This document shows, piece by piece, positions 27,364 through 35,863 of a stretch of DNA of 64,000 bases (the stretch's first letter is position 1; each line of letters begins with the position of its first letter). The translations under genes and the position numbers were made by a program. This DNA comes from CAYWEM01 sp964457225 (lineage in GTDB: Bacteria; Acidobacteriota; Aminicenantia; UBA2199). Under the pieces are notes generated by a model that was given only the letters and a program-made list of their open reading frames with translations, had not been told where the DNA came from and searched no databases. The stretch lies in the NCBI GenBank assembly GCA_964457225.1, contig CAYWEM010000002.1, forward strand, positions 248,001 to 312,000. The letters are read 5' to 3'.

Positions 27364-27684
27364 ATGCCGGCATTAAACGTCAACGGTCGCGAAATAGAGC
27401 TTAATGAGGAAGGTTTCCTGGTCGACCCCCAGCTGTGGGACGACCAGGTGGCCCTGGCCCTGGCCGCGTCGGAGGAAAACCTGGCCGACCTCAGTTCGGA
27501 ACATTGGGCGGTTATCCGCTTTATCAGGGAATACTTTCAGCAGAACCAGAGTGCCCCGATGGTCCGCCTGATCTGTAAAACCACTGAACTTCCACTGAAA
27601 AGAATCTATGAACTGTTCCCTTCCGGCCCGGCCAAGGGCGCCTGCAAACTGGCCGGCTTACCCAAGCCGGACGGCTGTGTCTGA
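27364..27684 (+). CDS. dsrC: DsrC-family sulfur carrier protein
   Basis: 106 residues, the normal DsrC/TusE size, behind a very strong AAAGGAGG site. It ends in the C-terminal arm ACKLAGLPKPDGCV with both redox cysteines: Cys94 and penultimate Cys105, 11 residues apart, as in true DsrC. TusE-type members keep only the last one. DsrC carries sulfur as a persulfide or trisulfide and is reduced by the membrane complex DsrMK. Genes resembling DsrM and DsrK follow at 9 bp and then 2 bp, and a cysteine-desulfurase-like gene closes the operon. No dsrAB sulfite reductase is in the window, so the sulfur source may be cysteine rather than sulfite. Confidence 0.9.
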   Translation: MPALNVNGREIELNEEGFLVDPQLWDDQVALALAASEENLADLSSEHWAVIRFIREYFQQNQSAPMVRLICKTTELPLKRIYELFPSGPAKGACKLAGLPKPDGCV

Positions 27685-27693
27685 TTTTCATCT

Positions 27694-28320
27694 ATGAACC
27701 TGCTGCGCATCCTGTTGCTGATCAGCGCATTGTGGTGCTTTTCCGCCCTGCTTTGGCTCTTGCTCAAAACCAGGTCCTATGGAGCGCGCCGGCTTTTCGC
27801 ACCGGCCTCCGGCCGGCCGATTATGGGAGCTCTTTACGCCTTCACCCTGGGACTGGCACCCTGGGCCAAGGAAAGCGTCAGGCGGAATCTGCCCTCCTAC
27901 TTCAGCGGTATTACTTTTCATCTGGGCATTTTCGCATCTTTTATTCTCCTGGTATTTTTCAGTTCAGCCCTGGTTCCACCATCCTTGCTGGTCTCCTTCC
28001 TTGGGTTTATCGCCCTGGCCGGTTGCCTGGCCGGAATCGGACTGCTGTTGAAAAGATTGTTGAAAAATGAACTACGATCTCTTTCAGTTCCCGATGATTA
28101 CCTGGCCAACCTGTTGAGCAGTTTGTTCTGCGGCCTGGCTTTTCTGGCTCATTCGGTTCCGGCCCTGACTCCGGCCTGGCTGATAAGTGCAATATTACTA
28201 CTGATCTATATTCCGCTGGGTAAAACCCGGCATTGTCTTTATTTCTTTACCAGCCGCTATCACTTCGGTTCTTTTTACGGCCGGCGCGGAACCTTTCCTC
28301 CGGGCCCCGGACGAGGCTGA
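27694..28320 (+). CDS. DsrM/NarI-like membrane subunit, probable heme b quinone-oxidising subunit
   Basis: 208 residues with about five or six hydrophobic helices. Histidines inside or next to helices (ITFHLGIFASF, LAFLAHSVPAL, GKTRHCLYFF, TSRYHFGSF) are candidate heme b ligands, as in DsrM and nitrate-reductase gamma subunits. It lies between dsrC and a DsrK-like gene with 9-bp and 2-bp spacing, the arrangement expected for a minimal DsrMK complex. Such a complex would pass electrons from menaquinol to the DsrK-like Fe-S protein on the cytoplasmic side. It is shorter than typical DsrM (about 330 residues), so it may be a reduced version. Confidence 0.75.
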   Translation: MNLLRILLLISALWCFSALLWLLLKTRSYGARRLFAPASGRPIMGALYAFTLGLAPWAKESVRRNLPSYFSGITFHLGIFASFILLVFFSSALVPPSLLVSFLGFIALAGCLAGIGLLLKRLLKNELRSLSVPDDYLANLLSSLFCGLAFLAHSVPALTPAWLISAILLLIYIPLGKTRHCLYFFTSRYHFGSFYGRRGTFPPGPGRG

Positions 28321-28322
28321 CC

Positions 28323-29687
28323 ATGACCCGACTGAAAGTTCAGGATGAATTGAACGAAATAATTGACCGGCTCGGGCCGGAGGATTTCGCCAGGGGGCTG
28401 GAAACCTTCCGGCGAAAACTGCGCCGGGCCGAAGTTTCCTACCTGAACAGCTGTGTTCATTGCGGACTCTGCGCTGATTCCTGCCATTACTACCGGATGG
28501 AACCTCTGGCTGAAAACATTCCGGGCCACAAGCTTGAACAGATCAGTTCGGTGTTCAAGGCCCATTTCACACGACTGGGCCGCCTGGCTCCGGGCCTGTT
28601 GAAATCGAAAAAATTCGACCGGGAAATGGTCCGGGCCTGGATCGACTCTGTTTTCGGACGCTGTTCACTCTGCGGACGCTGCGCTCTCAACTGTTCCATC
28701 GGCATCGCCCTGCCCCGTCTCTTCCGGGCCGCCCGGGCCGCTCTGGCCGCCATGGACCTGGTGCCTCCCGATTTGCAGGCCACGGTTGACAATTCGCTCA
28801 ACCACGGCAACAACATGGCCATCAGCCGGGAAGACTGGGTTGAAACTGTGCAGTGGATAGAAGAAGAATTGCAGGCTGAGACTGGTGATCCCCAAGCAGC
28901 AATTCCGCTCGACAAACAGGGCGCTGAGATACTGTTTACCGTGAATCCCAGGGAACCGAAGTTCTTTCCGCTTTCACTGCAGGCCAGCGCCAAGGTCTTC
29001 TGGGCCGCCCGGGCCGACTGGACCCTGGCTTCCGAAAGCGGCTGGGATCTGACCAATTACGGCCTGTTCAACTGCAATGACCAGCAAGCCGGAACTATAA
29101 CCGCCAACCTGGTCAAGGCCATGGAAAGACTGCAGTGCCGCACCCTGGTCATCGGCGAATGCGGCCACGGATACGGATCGGCCCGCTGGGAGGGACCTGA
29201 ATGGCTGCAGGGCGCTTACCCCTTCAAACTGCTCAGCGTTCTTGAACTCATCGATGAATATCTCAGATCCGGCAGGATCAAGGTCGACCCGCGACTCAAT
29301 TCCCGGCGGGTAACCCTGCACGATCCATGCAACCTGGTGCGCCACGGCGGGGTTTACGAAGTCCAGCGGCGCATACTGCGCCGTTCGGTTTCCGATTTCG
29401 TTGAAATGGTTCCCAACCGAGAAAACAACTTCTGCTGCGGCGGAGGCGGCGGCCAGCTGGCCATGGCGGCCTATAAAAACCGTCGCATTCAGGCCGGCGG
29501 GAAAAAGGCCGATCAGATACGGGCCAGCGGCGCGGAAATCGTGGTCGCCCCCTGCCACAACTGTATCGATCAGCTCATGGAACTTAACAAGGAATACAAG
29601 CTCGGCGTTCAAATCAAGACGGTCGCTGAAATGGTGGCCGAAGCCCTGGTTGACCATATCCCCAAAACAGAGGTGAAAAATGGCTGA
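28323..29687 (+). CDS. DsrK/HdrD-like Fe-S protein with CCG domains
   Basis: 454 residues from the ATG at 28323, two bases after the DsrM-like stop; the frame extends upstream into dsrM but the internal ATG fits. Two ferredoxin-type motifs, CVHCGLCADSC and CSLCGRCALNC, are followed by cysteine-rich (CCG) elements: GECGHGYGS, HDPCNLVRHGG, NNFCCGGGGG and APCHNC. In DsrK and heterodisulfide reductase D these bind the special [4Fe-4S] cluster that reduces a disulfide or trisulfide. With DsrC and a DsrM-like partner, the likely role is reduction of sulfur-loaded DsrC. TmcB/HmcF-type proteins are the nearest alternative. It overlaps the next gene by 8 bp. Confidence 0.85.
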   Translation: MTRLKVQDELNEIIDRLGPEDFARGLETFRRKLRRAEVSYLNSCVHCGLCADSCHYYRMEPLAENIPGHKLEQISSVFKAHFTRLGRLAPGLLKSKKFDREMVRAWIDSVFGRCSLCGRCALNCSIGIALPRLFRAARAALAAMDLVPPDLQATVDNSLNHGNNMAISREDWVETVQWIEEELQAETGDPQAAIPLDKQGAEILFTVNPREPKFFPLSLQASAKVFWAARADWTLASESGWDLTNYGLFNCNDQQAGTITANLVKAMERLQCRTLVIGECGHGYGSARWEGPEWLQGAYPFKLLSVLELIDEYLRSGRIKVDPRLNSRRVTLHDPCNLVRHGGVYEVQRRILRRSVSDFVEMVPNRENNFCCGGGGGQLAMAAYKNRRIQAGGKKADQIRASGAEIVVAPCHNCIDQLMELNKEYKLGVQIKTVAEMVAEALVDHIPKTEVKNG

Positions 29688-30903
29688 AACAAAGCAAGAC
29701 AATCCATTCCTGGAATTAACCGAAGTACCGGAAACCAAGATCATTTACCTGGACAATGGGGCCACCTCCTTTCCCAAGCCCAGGCAGGTCTACGAGTACA
29801 TGGATTTCTTCTACCGCAGTTACGGGGTCAACCCGGGACGAAGTGGTTTTGATCTCTGCCTGGCGGCCGGCAACGTGGTGGATGAGACCCGCAAACTGCT
29901 GACTTCGCTGTTCGGCGGAACTGACAGCAACCGCCTGGTTTTCGGCTACAATTCAACCGATGCGCTCAACCTGGCTATTTTCGGCCTGATCAGACCCGGC
30001 GACCACGTGGTGACTTCCCACCTCGAACACAACTCCACCCTGAGGCCGCTCTGGAAGCTGGAGCAGAATGGAGTCGAGGTGGACTGGATCGATTTCGATC
30101 GGAATGGTTGGGTTGATCCCCAGGAAATAATCGACTGTTTCAAAGATAACACCCGGGCGGTGGTCATCAACCACGGCTCAAACGTCATCGGTACTGTGCA
30201 GGACCTGGCGCCGATCGGCCGGGCCTGCCGTGAACGAGGTATTCTGCTGATAGTTGACGCCTCGCAGACAGCAGGAATGGTTCCGGTCAATCTCGATGAT
30301 CTCCAGGCCGACGTGATTTGTTTCACCGGTCACAAGAGCCTGATGGGCCCCATGGGCATCGGCGGTATGTACGTGCGCGAAGGCGTGGAAATCACCCAGA
30401 CCAGGGCCGGCGGAACCGGGGTCAAAAGCGCCCAGCGCCCCCACCTCGAGGAATATCCTTACCGCATGGAATACGGAACCCCCAACCTGCCGGGCATCGC
30501 CGGGCTCAATGCCGGGATTAAATGGGTGCGCGGGATTGGGATCGAGGCCGTCCACCGTCATGAAATGGCTCTCTGGCGCAGGCTGCGCGACGGTCTGCAG
30601 GCCATCGAGGGTCTGGTAGTTTACTGTGCCGAAGACATCCCCGGACGTGAGCGCATCAGTGTGCTGTCATGCAATGTCATCGGCATGGAAGCCCTGAACG
30701 TGGGCACCATTCTTGACGTGGACGCCAATATCGCCTGCCGCACCGGACTGCATTGTACTCCGATGGTACATGAACACCTGGGCACGGACAAGATCCAGGG
30801 GGCGGTCCGTTTCGGTATCGGCCCTTTCAACACCCCGGAGCACATCGACGCAGCTATTTCAGCCATGGCCGATATCGCCGCCATGCAGCGCAAAAGAAGT
30901 TAG
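29680..30903 (+). CDS. Class V aminotransferase, cysteine desulfurase family
   Basis: 407 residues of the SufS/CsdA-like family (closest to the group called am_tr_V, TIGR01977). The PLP lysine is Lys219 in FTGHKSLMGP, with His205-type motifs upstream (VDASQTAG). Cys359 in RTGLHCTP is placed like the catalytic cysteine of desulfurases. Such enzymes remove sulfur from cysteine, giving alanine and a persulfide. The 8-bp overlap with the DsrK-like gene makes it part of the dsrC operon, so it probably loads sulfur onto DsrC or a related carrier. The substrate (cysteine, selenocysteine or another thiol) is not proven by sequence. Confidence 0.87.
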   Translation: MAETKQDNPFLELTEVPETKIIYLDNGATSFPKPRQVYEYMDFFYRSYGVNPGRSGFDLCLAAGNVVDETRKLLTSLFGGTDSNRLVFGYNSTDALNLAIFGLIRPGDHVVTSHLEHNSTLRPLWKLEQNGVEVDWIDFDRNGWVDPQEIIDCFKDNTRAVVINHGSNVIGTVQDLAPIGRACRERGILLIVDASQTAGMVPVNLDDLQADVICFTGHKSLMGPMGIGGMYVREGVEITQTRAGGTGVKSAQRPHLEEYPYRMEYGTPNLPGIAGLNAGIKWVRGIGIEAVHRHEMALWRRLRDGLQAIEGLVVYCAEDIPGRERISVLSCNVIGMEALNVGTILDVDANIACRTGLHCTPMVHEHLGTDKIQGAVRFGIGPFNTPEHIDAAISAMADIAAMQRKRS

Positions 30904-30959
30904 ACAATCACCCGCCGGCAACATCCCGCGGCGACATCGTACTGTCCGCTCTAAGTTGC

Positions 30960-32921
30960 TTACAAGTAACCGAGGCTTTTCAGGGCTCTCTTAACTTCAG
31001 GGTTACGGCTTTCCCGGTGTTTTTTCGGCGGCATGCCTGCCAGCTTTTCCTGGAGTTTTTGGAAAAGTCGGGCCGCCTTATCCGGCCGGCTGCATGACAA
31101 GTCATTTTTTTCCTGGGGATCCGTTTCCAGGTCGAATAAACTCAACTTTAGTCCCGGCCCGACCACCAGTTTGAAGTTTTGCCAAAAAAAGGCTCGAATG
31201 AATTCAGCTGCTTCATCCAGCCAGAATTCAGCCAGAATTCCTCGTTTTGCCTGGGTGGACAGCAGGTCTGCACCCTGGACACGATCCGGGATGAGTGAAT
31301 TCCTTCCCAGCATGTTGAGCAGGGTCGGGAATACATCAACCAGTGAAACGGGGTGACTGATTCTCCTGCCGGTCTCAATCCCGGGAGCGTTGATGATCAG
31401 CGGCACCCGCAGTCCGGCATTGTGCATCGAAGCCTGGAAGTGGCCGCCCAATCCTTCTTCCGAGAAGAATTCACCGTGATCCGATGTGATTATGACGATG
31501 GTGTTTTCCAGGATTCCAGCCGATTCAAGTTTTTCAAGGAAACTGGAAATATGTTGGTCGAGGAAACGGATATTGCTGTCGTAAACCCGCTCCAGCCAAA
31601 GCCAGTCGAGGGGAGACAACCTGGAAACGAGCTTATCGCTGGTATGCTTGTCGTTGATCATATTCGTGGTGAAGACTGAAACCAGTTTACGGTTGACATC
31701 CCCTGCAGGCAGGCCGGCAATGAATTCATCCGCATAAGGTTGCTTGGGCCGGTAAGGCAGATGTGTATCCATCAGATTGCTGAACAAAAAAAACGGACGC
31801 CGTCCCCGTTGGCCCGACTTGATCCATTTTTCGGCCAGGTCCAGGATTTCCGGAGTTTGGGATCTTTCTCCGAAAAATCGTCGCCGGAGGCGGATCAGGG
31901 CCGGGCTGACCTTGTGCTCGTTGTTGACTCCGATGACTTTTTCAAATCCCCGCCCCAGGCCGAACTTTTCACCTAACAGGCGGTTGTCGAAAATACTGGC
32001 ACTGCGGTAACCGTCCCGGGTCAGGATTTCCGGCAGATTGGGATTGTTGGGTTGGGGTTCGGAAAAACTGGTATACAGTCCGTGCGAGGAAGGATACAAA
32101 CCGCTGAAAAGTGAAGCGTGAGTGGGTACGGTCCAGTTTGACGGGGCATAACACTGTTCAAATAACAGACCGGCGGCAGCCAGGGCATCAAGCCCCGGCG
32201 AAGTCGGCAATTGGTAACCGTAGCTGGAGAGATGGTCTGGACGCAGGGCATCAAGCACCAGGATTATGACGTTGGCAGATTCAGCTGCTGTTTTCACTTT
32301 TCGGGCATGGTTGTTGATCATATCATGCAGGTGGGGAGCGGCAAAAACCGCGGCAGATAAAAGAAGTGCGGTTGAAATCAGGGTTTTCCGTCTTTTACTT
32401 TCAGAACCGAAATAATAAATACAAAACCGATAGGATAAAAGTCCGACAAGCAGGGCCCCGCTAAAAGCTGCGGCCAGCACCAGCCAGGCTCTTCCGTTGA
32501 GACCGCCGGACACTTCCCGGTAAATATCCAGGTCGAAAAGGTTTACCAGGGCGGCAAGTGTAATTCCGCCAAAGATCATTGCGGAAAAAAGCAAAGCCGG
32601 CAAATCACCTGGAATTCTCTTTTTAAATACTCTTAAGGCAAACTTGATCAGGTTATAGACAAGCAAGGACGATACGGCCCCGGTGACTCCGTACAGGAGC
32701 ATTGTTTTCAGCAGGAAAGGTATATCGACCAGGAAAGTTCCTATTGAATAAAGCAGGTGAAGCGCTTCCAGGTAAGCTACAAGCAAACCGGCGATGAGAC
32801 CGGCCGCGATCACGGAGAGGTTCAGTCTATTGTGTTTTTCAGGAGGTTGATTTTCGACTGCCGCCGATTTGCCTATTCCGGCACTGTTTTTCCAGCCAGG
32901 CATTGTTTTTGAAAACTTCAT
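30960..32921 (-). CDS. Membrane-anchored alkaline-phosphatase-superfamily protein (sulfatase fold) with Thr nucleophile position
   Basis: 653 residues with about five N-terminal transmembrane segments (roughly 35-60, 68-92, 108-128, 145-165, 180-196), then a large sulfatase-fold domain starting NVIILVLDALRPDHLSSYGY. The formylglycine site of true sulfatases (C/S-x-P-S/T-R) reads Thr264-Val-Pro-Thr-His here, so no formylglycine can form. Thr is the nucleophile in phosphoglycerol and phosphoethanolamine transferases of this superfamily. ITSDHGEFFSEEGLGGH carries the metal-binding Asp-His. It probably acts outside the cytoplasmic membrane on a lipid or glycan phosphoester. The sulfatase label should be treated with caution. 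Confidence 0.8.
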   Translation of the reverse strand: MKFSKTMPGWKNSAGIGKSAAVENQPPEKHNRLNLSVIAAGLIAGLLVAYLEALHLLYSIGTFLVDIPFLLKTMLLYGVTGAVSSLLVYNLIKFALRVFKKRIPGDLPALLFSAMIFGGITLAALVNLFDLDIYREVSGGLNGRAWLVLAAAFSGALLVGLLSYRFCIYYFGSESKRRKTLISTALLLSAAVFAAPHLHDMINNHARKVKTAAESANVIILVLDALRPDHLSSYGYQLPTSPGLDALAAAGLLFEQCYAPSNWTVPTHASLFSGLYPSSHGLYTSFSEPQPNNPNLPEILTRDGYRSASIFDNRLLGEKFGLGRGFEKVIGVNNEHKVSPALIRLRRRFFGERSQTPEILDLAEKWIKSGQRGRRPFFLFSNLMDTHLPYRPKQPYADEFIAGLPAGDVNRKLVSVFTTNMINDKHTSDKLVSRLSPLDWLWLERVYDSNIRFLDQHISSFLEKLESAGILENTIVIITSDHGEFFSEEGLGGHFQASMHNAGLRVPLIINAPGIETGRRISHPVSLVDVFPTLLNMLGRNSLIPDRVQGADLLSTQAKRGILAEFWLDEAAEFIRAFFWQNFKLVVGPGLKLSLFDLETDPQEKNDLSCSRPDKAARLFQKLQEKLAGMPPKKHRESRNPEVKRALKSLGYL

Positions 32922-33004
32922 AAATACAAACTAACCGTTTTCGGAGATGTTTGTCAAATACCGGGGAAAATCAACGCCTAAAAACAGCAAAACCGTCAGA
33001 CGGC

Positions 33005-33556
33005 TCAGGAGTAGAAATAAAGAAAAGCCAGGGGAATGATAAGGCCGAGGGCGGTCAGCCAGGCCCCCCGTCCGGTGATTCCGTTTTTTCCCTTGAGTAT
33101 GAACAGGCCGCTCAGGGCCAACAGGATCAGGCCCAGGGCATACAGATCGGCAAACCAGGTCCACAGCTTGCGTGGGGTGTTGTAGTGCAGGAAATTAAAC
33201 TGGTTGAATATCGGCCTTTTCCTGATGAACTCGTAACTGCCACGTCCCGAGCCCAGATCAAGGTTGAGCGATCCTCCTTCGACAAAGACTTTCAGAGTGT
33301 CGGATCCCAGTACATGGGTGCGGTATTTGGCCTCCAGGCCGATTTCCGTGAGAATTTCTTCTATGCTTTGCCGGTTTACCCGGTCCCGCGGCAATTCATT
33401 TTCAAGCACAAAATCGCCCTTCCTGATTATGTAATTTGAATTCCACTCGTGCCGATGGTTCAGGGCGATACCTGAAACGGCGTAGATGATGGTCAGGGCG
33501 AAGAAAAAATATCCCAGGTCGCGGTGTACAGAACGGTTCAGCTTATAAAGGTTCAT
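33005..33556 (-). CDS. PepSY-associated transmembrane protein
   Basis: 183 residues with an N-terminal helix (LGYFFFALTIIYAVSGIALN preceded by NRSVHRDLG) and C-terminal helices (YALGLILLALSGLFILKG, then AWLTALGLIIPLAFLYFYS). HRDLGYFFFALTIIYAVSGI and LNHRHEW are typical of PepSY-associated membrane proteins, linked in other bacteria to iron or redox functions. It lies 34 bp after an OB-fold lipoprotein on the same strand, and the membrane sulfatase-fold gene follows after 83 bp. The specific role is unknown. Confidence 0.75.
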   Translation of the reverse strand: MNLYKLNRSVHRDLGYFFFALTIIYAVSGIALNHRHEWNSNYIIRKGDFVLENELPRDRVNRQSIEEILTEIGLEAKYRTHVLGSDTLKVFVEGGSLNLDLGSGRGSYEFIRKRPIFNQFNFLHYNTPRKLWTWFADLYALGLILLALSGLFILKGKNGITGRGAWLTALGLIIPLAFLYFYS

Positions 33557-33590
33557 TCAACAGGCCGGACCGGAATGAACCGGTCGTGTT

Positions 33591-34139
33591 TCAGCTCGTG
33601 ACAACTATTTCGTATTTGCCGAGCTTGATAAAAGTGTTCACCTTGGGATCGAGTCCCTTGGCTTTCATCGCTTCGATGGCCTGCTGGGTGGTTTCACATT
33701 CGTGATCTTCCTCGCCTTCGTGCTGGTGAGCTTCGAGCTCTTCCAGGTTGGCCACTTCGGTCATCAGGGTTCCCCAGACAATCACCCTGGTCCCTTCCGA
33801 TTCTGTGTTGAACTGGCCGGTGAACTCACCCAGCTTGACCTGGATGCTGAGCTCGGATTCATCCTGCTGGACTCTCATCTTGTCTCCGCTGTGCCGGCAA
33901 ACATGGGAAATAACACCTTCGATCCTGACTTCCCTGTTTTCGTAGCTGAAAGGATCGGCCAGCAGTTCGGCGATGGCGACTTCGACCAGGGCCGGAGCCT
34001 CTTCTTTTACTTCGTTTTCAACGGGAATTGCGGTTTCAGCCTGTTTCTCCGGAGATTGGCCGCAGGCGGTGAAAACCAGCAGGGCTGAAAAGACTAACAA
34101 AACAAATAACGGGGGGTTGTATAATTTCTGTTTTTTCAT
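33591..34139 (-). CDS. Lipoprotein with small OB-fold-like domain
   Basis: 182 residues from the ATG at 34139 (MKKQKLY). A lipobox (LVFTAC) follows a hydrophobic signal, so the mature protein is a membrane lipoprotein. An acidic linker leads into a domain containing FSYENREVRIEGVISHVCRHSG and GTRVIVWGTLM, with the spacing of small OB-fold lipoproteins. A His/Cys/acid-rich stretch (EAHQHEGEEDHEC) could bind metal. I prefer 34139 over the ATG at 34148 because the promoter -10 box overlaps 34148, which would leave the mRNA starting at about the second ATG. PepSY-type and sulfatase-fold membrane genes follow. Confidence 0.72.
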   Translation of the reverse strand: MKKQKLYNPPLFVLLVFSALLVFTACGQSPEKQAETAIPVENEVKEEAPALVEVAIAELLADPFSYENREVRIEGVISHVCRHSGDKMRVQQDESELSIQVKLGEFTGQFNTESEGTRVIVWGTLMTEVANLEELEAHQHEGEEDHECETTQQAIEAMKAKGLDPKVNTFIKLGKYEIVVTS

Positions 34140-34146
34140 GCTGGTC

Positions 34147-34176
34147 ATGATACCCCCAGTACCTGCTTCTTGTCAA
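34147..34176 (-). promoter_or_regulatory. Promoter of the OB-fold lipoprotein gene
   Basis: Minus strand: consensus TTGACA (34171-34176), 18 bp, TATCAT (34147-34152). The -10 box overlaps the first candidate ATG (34148), so the transcript start near 34140 implies a leaderless or nearly leaderless message beginning at the ATG at 34139. Confidence 0.6.
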
Positions 34177-34261
34177 GTGTCATCAGGGCTGAATGATTCA
34201 ATTTGAAGGAACTGTCCAGTGTGTTTGCGCAGCTTTCCCGGCCGGGATCAAAAGCCCGTGC

Positions 34262-34290
34262 TTGACAAAACCCACACTAAGTTGTATATT
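34262..34290 (+). promoter_or_regulatory. Strong sigma-70 promoter of the DEAD-box helicase gene
   Basis: Consensus TTGACA (34262-34267), 17 bp, TATATT (34285-34290). The predicted start near 34297 leaves a leader of about 155 nt before the ATG at 34453. Confidence 0.75.
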
Positions 34291-34305
34291 AAACAACTTG
34301 AGTCT

Positions 34306-34399
34306 GATAGCGTCCCTTTCAGGCCACGCTATCCGGGAAGATTGAAATTATGCCGGCGGCTCACCAGGCCCGATTCAATAAGAGATAATTTCTTGAATC
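34306..34399 (+). promoter_or_regulatory. Structured leader of the DEAD-box helicase mRNA
   Basis: The leader holds two clean inverted repeats. GATAGCGT/ACGCTATC (34306-34313 and 34326-34333) encloses a 12-base loop. GATTCAA/TTGAATC (34372-34378 and 34393-34399) encloses a 14-base loop. Helicase genes with long structured 5' leaders are often autoregulated or cold-responsive in other bacteria. That role here is inference. Confidence 0.5.
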
Positions 34400-34452
34400 A
34401 GCATTGATTCATTCGTTCACCTGGACCCAAAATTAAACCTTAGAAGGAATTC

Positions 34453-35712
34453 ATGCATCTTGCCTCAAATCGTTCCCAGGCTGACCAGCCGTTTCCCAGA
34501 CCCACGGAAAAGCTTAAGCCCTCCGCCCCCGAATTCAAGGGTTCTTTTAACCTGCTCCTGCCCCAGTTGCAGCGGGCCCTGACCGAAGCAGGCTATAAAC
34601 AGCCAACTCCGATTCAGGAAAAAGCCATTCCTCCCCTGCTGGAAGGCCGCGACCTCTTTGGTTGCGCCCAAACCGGCACCGGCAAAACCGCGGCCTTCAC
34701 CCTGCCCATTCTGCAGATTCTTCAGCAAAAAAAGCGTCCGTCTTTTTCAACTGAGCCGCGCGTTCTGATCCTGGCTCCCACCCGTGAACTGGCAGCCCAG
34801 ATCGGTGCCAGCATCTCCACTTACGGCCGCCACCTGTCCCTGCGCCGGACGGTCATCTTCGGCGGAGTCGGTCAGGCCGGTCAGGTTGCCGCTCTGAAAA
34901 GAGGAGTTGACCTGCTGGTAGCCACACCAGGCCGCCTGCTGGACCTCATGCAACAGGGCTTTATTTCTCTGCGGGGCATAGAGATTTTCGTGCTCGATGA
35001 GGCCGATCGCATGCTGGACATGGGATTTCTTCCAGATATACGCAGAATTATTTCCAAACTGCCTGCATCCCGGCAATCACTTTTCTTTTCAGCCACCCTG
35101 GAAGAGCCGGTACTTGAACTGGCCCGCACCCTGGTGCGAGATGCAGTTTCAGTTAAAATCGATCCACAAAGCCCGGTACTGGATCGCATCGGTCAGAAAG
35201 TGCTCTTTGTCGACAAAAACAACAAGGATGCCTTGTTGTCCAGTCTTTTATCCCGGCAATCCGGCTCCCGGATACTGGTTTTCACCCAGATGAAGCACAT
35301 GGCCAACCGGGTGGTAAACAAACTTGCCTCACGCGGTATCGAAGCCGTGGCCATTCACGGCAACAAGAGTCAAAACGCCCGCACCGAGGCCCTGGCAAGC
35401 TTTAAAAGCGGCCGGGTCAAAGTGATGGTGGCAACTGACATAGCCGCCCGGGGGATTGATGTGGATGGAATTTCCCAGGTCATCAACTTCGATATGCCCA
35501 TCGAGGCCGAAACTTACGTGCATCGCATAGGCCGAACCGCCCGTGCCGGGGCGGATGGTGACTCAGTTTCATTCTGCAGCGCTGATGAACTCTTTTACCT
35601 GCGCCGCATTGAGCGTTTTATCCGCAAGCCTCTTTCCGTGGACTGTGACCATCCCTTCCATTCGTCAACGGCAACCGGAATCAAGAGCAACAAGTCGCAA
35701 GAAAATCGTTAA
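34453..35712 (+). CDS. DEAD-box ATP-dependent RNA helicase (RhlE-like)
   Basis: 419 residues with all core motifs in order: Q-motif (PTPIQEKAIP), Walker A (AQTGTGKT), PTRELA, TPGRLLD, DEAD, SAT, then the C-terminal RecA motifs (RGIDVDGI and HRIGRTARAG). It is close in length to RhlE/CsdA-type bacterial helicases that unwind short RNA duplexes in ribosome assembly and mRNA decay. The basic tail ends ATGIKSNKSQENR. A GAAGGAATTC ribosome site precedes the ATG. It is transcribed alone from a strong promoter with a structured leader. The exact subfamily is not certain. Confidence 0.92.
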   Translation: MHLASNRSQADQPFPRPTEKLKPSAPEFKGSFNLLLPQLQRALTEAGYKQPTPIQEKAIPPLLEGRDLFGCAQTGTGKTAAFTLPILQILQQKKRPSFSTEPRVLILAPTRELAAQIGASISTYGRHLSLRRTVIFGGVGQAGQVAALKRGVDLLVATPGRLLDLMQQGFISLRGIEIFVLDEADRMLDMGFLPDIRRIISKLPASRQSLFFSATLEEPVLELARTLVRDAVSVKIDPQSPVLDRIGQKVLFVDKNNKDALLSSLLSRQSGSRILVFTQMKHMANRVVNKLASRGIEAVAIHGNKSQNARTEALASFKSGRVKVMVATDIAARGIDVDGISQVINFDMPIEAETYVHRIGRTARAGADGDSVSFCSADELFYLRRIERFIRKPLSVDCDHPFHSSTATGIKSNKSQENR

Positions 35713-35863
35713 ATTATTCAGCAGACTGTTAAACCCGATCTGGCTCAGCTCCTTTTCCGATCAACGAACATAACATTTTTTTGCCTGTTTTTTTATCGGG
35801 AATACAATCGGTCTGGGCTGGAAAAATAAAAGGCCGCAGTGACGGATAGAATTTCTGATAAAG

